A stretch of 22,321 bases of DNA, taken from Alteromonadaceae bacterium UBA2620 (GTDB lineage Bacteria > Pseudomonadota > Gammaproteobacteria > Enterobacterales > Alteromonadaceae). A model generated the notes under the pieces. It was not told the origin of the DNA. It did not search any database and saw only the letters and a list, made by a program, of their open reading frames with translations. Of this stretch, positions 16,100 to 22,321 are shown one piece after another. The position numbers and the translations under genes are program-made. The stretch covers positions 825-23,145 of the forward strand of contig DDJQ01000020.1 of NCBI GenBank assembly GCA_002339125.1, written 5' to 3'. The first letter of the stretch is position 1, and every line of letters begins with the position of its first letter.

Positions 16100-16725
16100 A
16101 CCAGTGCCTCGATAAAAGCGACACTCAGTCTGGCCGCACTTTGGATATGCTCATCCTGAGTAAGGCCACTGGCCTTTCTTGGCTTAAAACTGTGGTCGCC
16201 ATCAGCCAGAAAGGCAGTTTGTACCGCAGAGGACAAACCATAGCTTTCCACTTCTTCACGACGGCCAAAGGTATCCCGTTCTCCCTGAACGATCAGCAGC
16301 GGCTTTTCCAGCGCCAGCAAATGCTCGGTGCGCAACTTTTCGGGTTTGCCCGGCGGATGGAAAGGATAGCCAAGTGCAATAGCACCCAACGCTTTGGATT
16401 GCTCCAGGATCAAAGTGGCAACCCGGCCGCCCATACTTTTGCCGCCAATAAACAATGGCAAATCCGGCCATTTAGCCTGCACGTTTTCAATCATGGTATG
16501 AAAACGCTCTTCCAGTTTCGGCATTTTATCCGGCGGGCGCTTTTTGCCGGTTTCCTTAATGATTTCCATGTACGGAAAATTAAACCGCACTACATTAATA
16601 TTACGTGCAGCCAGTTGCGCAGCCATATCGACCATAAACTCTGACTCTGCTCCGGCACCGGCCCCATGGGCTAAAATAACGGTGGCTACCGGTTTAGCCG
16701 GCGTGTCGACATACCACTCAGACAA
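16096..16725 (-). CDS. KANL3/Tex30-type alpha/beta hydrolase-like protein
   Basis: A 209-aa cytoplasmic hydrolase of the compact KANL3/Tex30 type. It begins with LAHGAGAGAESEFM (18-31), has the nucleophile elbow GGKSMGGR with Ser97, the acid Asp151 in VQGERDTFG, and His178 in DGDHSF. The full triad suggests an active esterase or acyl hydrolase, but no substrate is known for bacterial members. It overlaps gcvA upstream by eight bases and the DUF423 gene downstream by four. E. coli lacks a gene here, so this is an insertion into the gcvA-ygdD-rlmM block that has kept tight coupling. Confidence 0.88.
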   Translation of the reverse strand: MSEWYVDTPAKPVATVILAHGAGAGAESEFMVDMAAQLAARNINVVRFNFPYMEIIKETGKKRPPDKMPKLEERFHTMIENVQAKWPDLPLFIGGKSMGGRVATLILEQSKALGAIALGYPFHPPGKPEKLRTEHLLALEKPLLIVQGERDTFGRREEVESYGLSSAVQTAFLADGDHSFKPRKASGLTQDEHIQSAARLSVAFIEALV

Positions 16726-17617
16726 AAGCTTGTTCCTCTTTAACTAAATTGATTACCCATTCACGAAATGCGGCAATCTTACCAGATTCACCCTGCCCTT
16801 CATGATACACCAGATAATAGGCGTCACGGCTTTCAAGTTTTTCTTCGAAAGGCATTATCAGGCGCCCGGCGTCGAGTTCAGGCTTGGCCAGTACAGAATT
16901 ACCCAGGGCAATCCCCTGCCCCAGTGCGGCAGCCTGCATAACCATCATGGAATGGCTGAAAACCGGGCCCTGATTAACGTTAACACCGGCCACTTTGAAA
17001 TGCTGTAACCACATTTTCCAGATAGCACGGCTGGAATCGTGTAACAGCACATGATGCTTCAGATCCGAAAGTGTTTTAAGCGGTTTACTGCCCTGAAACA
17101 AACTAGGCGAACACAGCGGGGTTAAAAATTCGGTGTGCAGTTTGTCCGCCTGAATACCGTTCCAGCGCCCGCGGCCATAGTAAATGGCAACGTCGATATC
17201 ATCGGTCAGGAAGCCTTCATCAAAATCGATAGCTTTCAGGCGAACATCAATGTCCGGGAATAGCTGACTAAACTGACTGATCCTGGGAACCAGCCACTGA
17301 CTGGCAAAACTCGGCGGAGTAGCAACAGTGATAGCCCCTTTACTGCCGCGGGCCAGCAGCCGTTCGGTAGCATCCTGGAGGTTTTTAAAAATATCTTTCA
17401 GTTCTAAAAAGTATGCCTGCCCTTCTTCGGTAAGCAGCAAAGTGCGATTACGCCGGATGAATAATTTCAGCGATAAGAAATCTTCTAATGCCTTAATTTG
17501 ATGGCTCACCGCTGCCTGGGTAACAAACAACTCGTCGGCTGCGCGGGTAAAGCTCAAATGGCGCGCCGCGGCTTCAAAGGCTTTGAGCGCATTTAAGGGA
17601 GGTAAACGGCGTTGCAT
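16718..17617 (-). CDS. gcvA: LysR-family glycine cleavage system regulator GcvA
   Basis: A 299-aa LysR-type regulator. The N-terminal winged HTH (about 1-65) reads LPPLNALKAFEAAARHLSFTRAADELFVTQAAVSHQIKALEDFL, nearly identical to E. coli GcvA, and the effector domain keeps DVAIYYGRGRW, LLHDSSR and GPVFSHSMMVMQAA. In E. coli GcvA activates or represses gcvTHP and drives the sRNA gcvB; the target set here is unknown. No gcv genes lie in the window. In E. coli gcvB is divergent from gcvA; here a small exported protein gene is in that position. The ATG at 17617 has only a weak GGTG upstream. A CTAAT, the core of reported GcvA boxes, occurs at 17667-17671. Confidence 0.94.
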   Translation of the reverse strand: MQRRLPPLNALKAFEAAARHLSFTRAADELFVTQAAVSHQIKALEDFLSLKLFIRRNRTLLLTEEGQAYFLELKDIFKNLQDATERLLARGSKGAITVATPPSFASQWLVPRISQFSQLFPDIDVRLKAIDFDEGFLTDDIDVAIYYGRGRWNGIQADKLHTEFLTPLCSPSLFQGSKPLKTLSDLKHHVLLHDSSRAIWKMWLQHFKVAGVNVNQGPVFSHSMMVMQAAALGQGIALGNSVLAKPELDAGRLIMPFEEKLESRDAYYLVYHEGQGESGKIAAFREWVINLVKEEQAFV

Positions 17618-17774
17618 CAGGCACCACGGCTAGTATGACAGGACAATGAAACACTCATAAGTTTTTCTAATCCAAACAAGGTAATTTTTTTCATTTTTCA
17701 GGATTACATAAACTGTCTATTATTCACCCGAAATTTGAAAAATCTTCTTTTAACGCAGAAGGTTAAGATAATTT

Positions 17775-17799
17775 AAAAATGTTAATTTTTAACATTTTT
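17775..17799. repeat. AT-rich perfect inverted repeat in the gcvA divergent gap
   Basis: Eleven-base arms AAAAATGTTAA (17775-17785) and TTAACATTTTT (17789-17799) enclose TTT, 38 bases before the start codon of the small exported protein. The absence of G/C makes a terminator unlikely; an operator or a leader RNA stem for the plus-strand gene is more plausible. Confidence 0.45.
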
Positions 17800-17836
17800 A
17801 CTACAACCAACTTTATTAATTTATTTAGGTGTGAAT

Positions 17837-18115
17837 ATGAAAAAACAACTTACAGCAGTCTTTATGCTGGCCACTATGGGCTGGTCGGTTACCACTTTAG
17901 CAAACGAACTACAGGCAACTCAATTACAGCCTGTTAACACTGCCATGGTGTCGGTTGAAATCAGTATTGATCAACCCGTGCTCGACATTGAATCGAGCAT
18001 TATCAATCAGGTCAACGAAACCCTGCAACAACACTCAAAAACTAACGGCGCTATGCTTATCGCTCGCGAAAGCAGTCTGCTGCCCAACCAGGAAGCAAAT
18101 ACTCGCACTGAGTAA
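17837..18115 (+). CDS. Small exported protein, hypothetical
   Basis: A 92-aa protein with a clear Sec signal peptide (MKKQLTAVFMLATMGWSVTTLA, cleavage after about residue 22), leaving a mature protein of about 70 residues. It has no Cys and no membrane helix. The mature part is acidic and polar, with a helical-looking stretch SSIINQVNETLQQHSK and a Gln/Asn-rich composition. I do not recognise a family. The ATG at 17837 is preferred over the in-frame GTG at 17831 because AGGTG sits five bases upstream of it. It is one of only three plus-strand genes, divergent from gcvA, and followed by a strong stem-loop shared with kdsA. Confidence 0.75.
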   Translation: MKKQLTAVFMLATMGWSVTTLANELQATQLQPVNTAMVSVEISIDQPVLDIESSIINQVNETLQQHSKTNGAMLIARESSLLPNQEANTRTE

Positions 18116-18136
18116 AACCTGGCCTTCACACCTGGC

Positions 18137-18169
18137 AAATGCTGTGCAGAGACACTCTGCACGGCATTT
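18137..18169. terminator. Convergent stem-loop between the small exported gene and kdsA
   Basis: Fifteen-base arms (18137-18151 and 18155-18169, one G-T wobble, core GTGCAGAG/CTCTGCAC) enclose ACA. The A/T ends of the arms give short T runs on both strands. It lies between two convergent stop codons, 22 bases past one and 19 past the other, so it is the obvious terminator for both genes although the U tract is imperfect. Confidence 0.8.
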
Positions 18170-18187
18170 CAGGTCTTCCTTCATTAC

Positions 18188-19039
18188 TTACTGAGCACTG
18201 GTATCCAACGGCGCAAACTGTTTAACCAGCTCATCAACCGCTTTCATTTGTTCCAGATATCCCTCTAATTTAGATAACGGCAACGCACAAGGGCCGTCAC
18301 ATTTGGCCTCATCCGGATTCGGGTGTGCTTCAATAAACAGTCCGGCCAGACCCAAAGCCATACCACTGCGCGCTAATTGCGCTGCCTGAGCCCGTCTGCC
18401 ATCTGCCGAAGTCTCTCTGCCGCCCGGCTTCTGCAACGCATGGGTCGCATCAAAGATAACCGGTGCATACTCTTTCATGGCATCCATACCCAGCATATCA
18501 ACCACCAGGTTGTTATAACCATAGCAACTACCACGTTCGCAGAGGATAATCTTATCGTTACCTGCTTCGCCAAATTTCTTAATGATATGACGCATTTCAT
18601 GAGGCGCAAGAAACTGTGGTTTCTTAACATTAACAACAGCGCCGGTCTCTGCCATAGCAACTACCAGATCGGTTTGCCGGGCAAGAAACGCAGGAAGTTG
18701 GATCACATCCACCACCTCGGCCACCGGGGCTGCCTGATAAGGTTCATGCACATCAGTAATGATTGGCACATTGAAGGTACGCTTAATTTCTTCAAAGATT
18801 TTAAGGCCTTCTTCCATGCCAGGGCCACGATATGAGTGCACCGACGAGCGGTTGGCTTTGTCGAAAGACGCCTTAAAGACATAAGGAATATTAAGCTTGC
18901 TGCACACTTCTACGTAGTGTTCAGCAATCTGCATCGCCAGATCACGTGATTCGAGTACGTTCATTCCGCCAAACAGAACGAAAGGCTTGTCATTGGCAAC
19001 AGTGATGTCAGCCACGGTTACCTGATTAATTTTAGTCAT
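18188..19039 (-). CDS. kdsA: 3-deoxy-8-phosphooctulonate synthase (KdsA)
   Basis: Condenses phosphoenolpyruvate and arabinose 5-phosphate to Kdo 8-phosphate for lipopolysaccharide inner core, in the cytoplasm. The 283 residues match E. coli KdsA (284): FVLFGGMNVLESRDLA, FKASFDKANRSS, ITDVHEP, QLPAFLARQTDLV, the KKPQFLAP substrate loop and GLFIEAHP with the late CDGPCALPL. The ATG at 19039 is preferred; TTG at 19045 would add two residues. It has the Asn-type metal-independent look (VNVKKPQF; no Cys at the N-terminal metal position as in metal-dependent forms), though this was judged only by eye. It is the last gene of the prfA-prmC-sirB2-kdsA run, 13 bases after sirB2. Confidence 0.97.
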   Translation of the reverse strand: MTKINQVTVADITVANDKPFVLFGGMNVLESRDLAMQIAEHYVEVCSKLNIPYVFKASFDKANRSSVHSYRGPGMEEGLKIFEEIKRTFNVPIITDVHEPYQAAPVAEVVDVIQLPAFLARQTDLVVAMAETGAVVNVKKPQFLAPHEMRHIIKKFGEAGNDKIILCERGSCYGYNNLVVDMLGMDAMKEYAPVIFDATHALQKPGGRETSADGRRAQAAQLARSGMALGLAGLFIEAHPNPDEAKCDGPCALPLSKLEGYLEQMKAVDELVKQFAPLDTSAQ

Positions 19040-19052
19040 AAACAATTTCCGG

Positions 19053-19427
19053 TTATAAGAAAAACACCTGTTTGGTGACAGCGACTTTGGCTGTTAATCC
19101 CAGCACAACAAGCGCCGCTAGAAATGCGCCCCATTTTAGTGGTGGCGTCTTTGCCCGCTTCAATGCCATCATGCCAAGGCCAATATAGGCAATAACGCCA
19201 ATAACCTTGAATGTCAGCCAACCATTAACAAAAGGATACTGAGCGAGAATAACGCATAGCCAAATCGCACTCAGTAATAAAACGGTATCGATAATGTGGG
19301 GGACGATCTTAACCCATTTCTTTTGCAGAAATCCGGGATTCATCTGACCATATAAAAAGCGGATAACAAATAACAAAATACTTAAGCCCACTGCGGTTAA
19401 ATGCAGGTGTTTTGCCATCATGTACAT
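19053..19427 (-). CDS. SirB2 family inner-membrane protein
   Basis: A 124-aa protein with four predicted helices. Core text LHLTAVGLSILLFVIRFLYGQ and LQKKWVKIVPHIIDTVLLLSAIWL is close to E. coli SirB2 (YchQ), with GMMALKRAKTPPLKW later. Its function is unknown. A longer open frame runs to 19475, but the ATG at 19427 is chosen because AAGGAG lies ten bases upstream and the product then begins like SirB2 (MYMMAKHLHLT). It follows the response regulator gene by 48 bases and precedes kdsA by 13. The sirB1 (transglutaminase-like) gene that lies between sirB2 and kdsA in E. coli is absent here. Confidence 0.9.
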   Translation of the reverse strand: MYMMAKHLHLTAVGLSILLFVIRFLYGQMNPGFLQKKWVKIVPHIIDTVLLLSAIWLCVILAQYPFVNGWLTFKVIGVIAYIGLGMMALKRAKTPPLKWGAFLAALVVLGLTAKVAVTKQVFFL

Positions 19428-19475
19428 ATAACTAGCACTCCTTGATTTATTGTTGTTATTACCGGCAAATAGCAA

Positions 19476-21017
19476 TTAACCGGCGTATTGATTCTGAATC
19501 ACCTCAAACCTGTCGACATGCTTTAGAAACAAATCGATTAACGCCGGGTCAAATTGATTGCCTGCAGCATTCTTAAGGGTATCCACTGTTTCCTCCAGCG
19601 ACCAGGCTGGCTTGTAACTGCGTTTATTGCGAAGCGCATCATAGGCGTCGAGAATAGCCAACATGCGACTTTGCAAGCTGATGTCATTCCCTGCAAGTCC
19701 GTCAGGGTAGCCCTTGCCATCCCAGCGTTCATGGTGATGACGGGCCAGTTGTGCAGCCAGTCTGATCACCGGCCGTTTGGAATCTTTAAAAATCCGGTAG
19801 CCAAATTCAGCATGCCTCTGAATTTGGTGAAACTCTTCATCCGTTAACGGTGCATCTTTATTCAACAACGAATACGGCACGAAAGAATTTCCCACATTAT
19901 GCAGCGGCAAGGCGGTGAGATATTGCTGGATTTCCGCTTCGGGCATACCTGCCAGGCGGGCAAACAGCTCGCTCATGTGATTTAAGCGCTGGGCATGGTA
20001 CTCATCAGTTTCTCGGCTATCCATGGCATCGCCTAAGCGCTGAACGATCTCGTGGTGGGTTTCATTCATCTCGGCGCTGTCGAGCAGATTATCAAACGCC
20101 AGTTGCACATTCTCGGTAAATTTTTGCACCAGGCGCTTATCAATATCGTTCACCGGGCGGGGTAAGCCGGTTAAAAACAGCAATGAGCCGTGATTTTTTT
20201 CACTGCGACAGTAAGCTACCAAAAGTTCCTCGGCATAAACCACCTGTTGCTCCCGAAGTGCATCCTGACACAGCCGGTATTCAAATTCGTTAAGGGAATC
20301 TTTCAGGCGATAACCCTCTTTACCTGCGTATTCGCCGTTACCGGCAAAAATATACATTTCGCCGGCCTGACTGACCGGTTTAGGCAATGCCACGGCAGAG
20401 GTAATGTAAGCAGCGTTTTTTGCCCCACCCAGGATGGAGGCTAATTGCTGGATAAGGCCGCGCATAAAACCTTCCAAAGAACGTGACGAGAATAAATCGG
20501 CTGAGGCGTCAATAATTTTCTCGAGGCCGGCACGGGCCTCTTCAATCACAATAATGTCGCGGTAAGAGCGCAATGCAGCAATGATCACGGTAAACAGCTT
20601 CTGCGCAGTGAGTTCTGTTTTCGACTTATAATCGTTGATGTCGTAATTAATAATGACATCTTTTTCCGGTGCCTGGCCTGGCTGGCCGGTACGCAAAATG
20701 ATTCGGGTAAAATGGTTTTCCAGATCATTGCGAATATAATCAGCAACTTTCAGACCTGCGTCGTCAGACTCCATCACCACATCGAGCAGCACCACCGCAA
20801 TATCGCTGTGCTCACGCAAAACACGCTTGGCTTCTTCGCCATCAAAGGCACTCATAAAGGTCAGTGCGCGGCCGTTTAGTGTAAAGTCATTAAGTGCCAG
20901 CTTGGTGATGGCATGAACTTCAGGTTCATCATCAACAATCAGAACTTTCCAATAGCCTATTTCGTTCGACTCAGGTTCGTCATCATCAGCGACAAATAAA
21001 AACTCGTCATCGTTCAT
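19476..21017 (-). CDS. Response regulator, REC-DUF3369-HD-GYP, degenerate HD motif
   Basis: A 513-aa soluble response regulator. The receiver domain (about 22-145) has the acid pair DDE (29-31), phospho-acceptor Asp79 in VVLLDVVM, and the late Lys in DYKSKTEL. A GAF-like DUF3369 region follows (about 160-320). The C-terminal HD-GYP domain (about 335-500) keeps GYP (436-438), HHERWDG (428-434), H402 and DAYDAL (457-462), but the HD motif reads LHNVGN (H373-N374, with N377), where active c-di-GMP phosphodiesterases have HDxGK. It may therefore bind c-di-GMP without cutting it, or use another site. No histidine kinase is nearby. It sits between prmC (53 bases upstream) and sirB2, a place empty in E. 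coli. Confidence 0.93.
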   Translation of the reverse strand: MNDDEFLFVADDDEPESNEIGYWKVLIVDDEPEVHAITKLALNDFTLNGRALTFMSAFDGEEAKRVLREHSDIAVVLLDVVMESDDAGLKVADYIRNDLENHFTRIILRTGQPGQAPEKDVIINYDINDYKSKTELTAQKLFTVIIAALRSYRDIIVIEEARAGLEKIIDASADLFSSRSLEGFMRGLIQQLASILGGAKNAAYITSAVALPKPVSQAGEMYIFAGNGEYAGKEGYRLKDSLNEFEYRLCQDALREQQVVYAEELLVAYCRSEKNHGSLLFLTGLPRPVNDIDKRLVQKFTENVQLAFDNLLDSAEMNETHHEIVQRLGDAMDSRETDEYHAQRLNHMSELFARLAGMPEAEIQQYLTALPLHNVGNSFVPYSLLNKDAPLTDEEFHQIQRHAEFGYRIFKDSKRPVIRLAAQLARHHHERWDGKGYPDGLAGNDISLQSRMLAILDAYDALRNKRSYKPAWSLEETVDTLKNAAGNQFDPALIDLFLKHVDRFEVIQNQYAG

Positions 21018-21070
21018 TCTGCATTTCCATCCTGTGTGAGAATTACGTTTCCCTTAAGCTTATGTACAAG

Positions 21071-21934
21071 CTAGGATTTATGCCACTGAGCCAGGGTAAT
21101 TCTTGGCAACCCGTTAAGATCGTTGATGCCCCGACAAGCGCTAAATCCTCTCTCTGCAAAGAGCGTTTTTATCGATTCATGCTGAGTATACCCGTGTTCT
21201 ATTAACAACCAACCATCCGGGCTTAAAAAATCGGGGGCAGACTGAATAATCTCGCGGATATCTTCCAGGCCGTCCGCACCGGCGGTAAGAGCGGAAACCG
21301 GCTCAAAACGCACATCACCCTGTTGCAGGTACTCACTGTCCGACTCTACATACGGAGGATTGGTAACAATCAGGTCAAACCGACTGTCTGCCGGAAGTTC
21401 AGCAAACCAGTGGCTGAGCAGCCAGCTCACCTCAAGTTGCCCGTTGAGTTGCGCATTTTCTGCCGCCAGCCCGAGAGCTTCAGCGATACGGTCAACCCCG
21501 GTAACCTGCCAGGCCGGTTGCTCAGTTTTTAATGCCAACGCAATCGCCCCGGTACCGGTGCCAAGATCGCATACGTGTGCAGATTCGGGCAGCTCGAGCG
21601 CCAGCGCCGTTTCAACCAACAGTTCAGTTTCAGGGCGTGGGATCAGCGTACTTTCATTAACATTGAGGGTCAGAGACCAGAAATCGCGGCTGCCGGTAAG
21701 GTAAGCCACGGGATATCCTTCACGGCGCTTAGCAATGAGGTTTTTGAAACGTGTATATTGTGCCTCTGACAGGGCTTGATCAGGCCAGGTGAACAGGTAG
21801 GTTCGCTGACAATCGAGCACGGCACAAAGCAACGCCCGGCTATCTACAGCCGGTGACTCGCCGTCTTGCAGCTCAGCCGCTGCCCAGGCCAGCGCCTGAG
21901 CAATTGTTACAGCATCGCTATCCTCACAATCCAC
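21071..21934 (-). CDS. prmC: Peptide chain release factor N5-glutamine methyltransferase PrmC
   Basis: A 287-aa SAM-dependent methyltransferase that methylates the Gln of the GGQ loop in release factors RF1 and RF2. It has IPRPETE (98-104), the SAM loop DLGTGTGA (123-130), VTGVDR, and the catalytic NPPY (192-195), followed by QQGDVRFEP near 204. Length is usual (E. coli 277). The start is a GTG at 21934, three bases after the prfA stop (TAACCCGTG), the only sensible in-frame start; no ATG is available. Its substrate RF1 is encoded just upstream, the conserved prfA-prmC pair. Confidence 0.96.
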   Translation of the reverse strand: MDCEDSDAVTIAQALAWAAAELQDGESPAVDSRALLCAVLDCQRTYLFTWPDQALSEAQYTRFKNLIAKRREGYPVAYLTGSRDFWSLTLNVNESTLIPRPETELLVETALALELPESAHVCDLGTGTGAIALALKTEQPAWQVTGVDRIAEALGLAAENAQLNGQLEVSWLLSHWFAELPADSRFDLIVTNPPYVESDSEYLQQGDVRFEPVSALTAGADGLEDIREIIQSAPDFLSPDGWLLIEHGYTQHESIKTLFAERGFSACRGINDLNGLPRITLAQWHKS

Positions 21935-21937
21935 GGG

Positions 21938-22321
21938 TTAATCGTCGGCCAGCGAGGCCAGCAGATCAGCCTGATGTTCCTGACGAATAGGTTCTAGCAG
22001 CAGGCCAAGATTGCCTTCAATCACTTCATCAAGACGATAAAGCGTAAGGTTAATCCGGTGATCTGTTACCCTGCCCTGAGGAAAGTTATAAGTGCGGATC
22101 CGCTCTGAGCGGTCGCCACTACCTACCAGATTACGGCGGGTAGAGGCTTCTTCTGCCGCTCGTTTATCTTCTTCAATCTGGTTTAAGCGGGCCGACAATA
22201 CCGACATCGCCTTGGCGCGGTTTTTATGCTGCGAGCGCTCATCCTGGCACTCTACCACTACGCCTGAAGGCAAGTGAGTGATTCGAATGGCAGAGTCGGT
22301 TTTGTTAACGTGCTGACCACC
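21938..22321 (-). CDS. prfA: Peptide chain release factor 1, 5' end outside window
   Basis: The last 128 residues of RF1, which reads UAA and UAG stop codons and releases the peptide. The window edge falls exactly at the catalytic GGQ: the visible part starts GGQHVNKTDSAIRITHLPSG, the loop whose Gln is methylated by PrmC. It continues with CQDERSQHKNRAKAM, RSERIRTYNFPQGRVTDHR and ends LLASLADD, all typical of RF1. About 235 N-terminal residues lie beyond the right edge, including the PxT-type stop-codon recognition loop. The stop TAA precedes the prmC GTG by three bases. Confidence 0.97.
   Translation of the reverse strand, partial: GGQHVNKTDSAIRITHLPSGVVVECQDERSQHKNRAKAMSVLSARLNQIEEDKRAAEEASTRRNLVGSGDRSERIRTYNFPQGRVTDHRINLTLYRLDEVIEGNLGLLLEPIRQEHQADLLASLADD

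Noticed and set aside
15946..16644. 232-aa plus-strand open frame
   Set aside because: It is antisense to the DUF423 and KANL3/Tex30 genes, both of which have clear family motifs, and its translation shows no recognisable domain.
17618..17836. GcvB-like small RNA divergent from gcvA
   Set aside because: No GcvB-like GU-rich segment or GC-rich terminator stem followed by a T run was found, and a protein gene occupies the divergent position.
19428..19475. N-terminal extension of SirB2 (140-aa form)
   Set aside because: The residues MLFAGNNNNKSRSASY do not resemble SirB2 and would abut the response regulator stop; AAGGAG lies inside this stretch, pointing to the start at 19427.
1..22321. CRISPR array, IS element, prophage, integron or toxin-antitoxin module
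   Set aside because: No spaced direct repeats, transposase, integrase, phage structural genes or paired small toxin/antitoxin frames were found on either strand.

Overview
The window is chromosomal DNA from a gammaproteobacterium, most likely of the Alteromonadales (Alteromonadaceae-like). This rests on protein sequence and gene order: FadD, GcvA, KdsA and PrmC read as close relatives of the E. coli proteins, the elongation factor is the EF-G2 paralogue type I associate with Vibrio, Shewanella and Alteromonas relatives, and several blocks keep E. coli order with extra genes inserted. No tRNA, rRNA, CRISPR array, IS element, integrase or phage gene was seen. Coding density is high and no gene-free stretch exceeds about 300 bases.

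Layout, left to right. (1) 1-6228, minus strand: yoaA-type Fe-S helicase, tsaB, a 100-aa hypothetical, an Slp/YeaY-type lipoprotein, an alpha/beta hydrolase and fadD (cut by the left edge). This matches the E. coli yoaA-tsaB-yeaY-fadD block with two insertions, and a FadR-like site lies at the fadD promoter. (2) 6294-8656, minus: a cytoplasmic GH13 alpha-amylase-family enzyme and a TSUP (TauE/SafE) permease. (3) 8784-10237, plus: a DUF2244 membrane protein and a secreted TraB/GumN-family protein, the first two of only three plus-strand genes. (4) 10241-11696, minus: an overlapping two-gene unit, a probable methanogen-output-domain-type Cys protein followed by a diguanylate cyclase. (5) 11906-12151, minus: a small two-helix membrane protein. 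(6) 12368-17617, minus: gcvA, a KANL3/Tex30-type hydrolase, a DUF423 (YgdD) protein and rlmM in an overlapping chain, then fusA2 with its own promoter and a bidirectional terminator. (7) 17837-18115, plus: a small exported protein. (8) 18188-22321, minus: prfA (cut by the right edge), prmC, a REC-DUF3369-HD-GYP response regulator, sirB2 and kdsA.

Most of the window is housekeeping: translation (PrfA, PrmC, TsaB, RlmM, EF-G2), LPS Kdo synthesis (KdsA), fatty-acid activation (FadD) and DNA repair (YoaA). The less ordinary content is signalling. One is a diguanylate cyclase translationally coupled to a possible sensory partner. The other is a response regulator inside the prfA-kdsA cluster whose HD-GYP domain has Asn in place of the metal-binding Asp of the HD motif. 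I found no clear undescribed multi-gene defence or mobile system; these two signalling units and several strong palindromes are the best leads.
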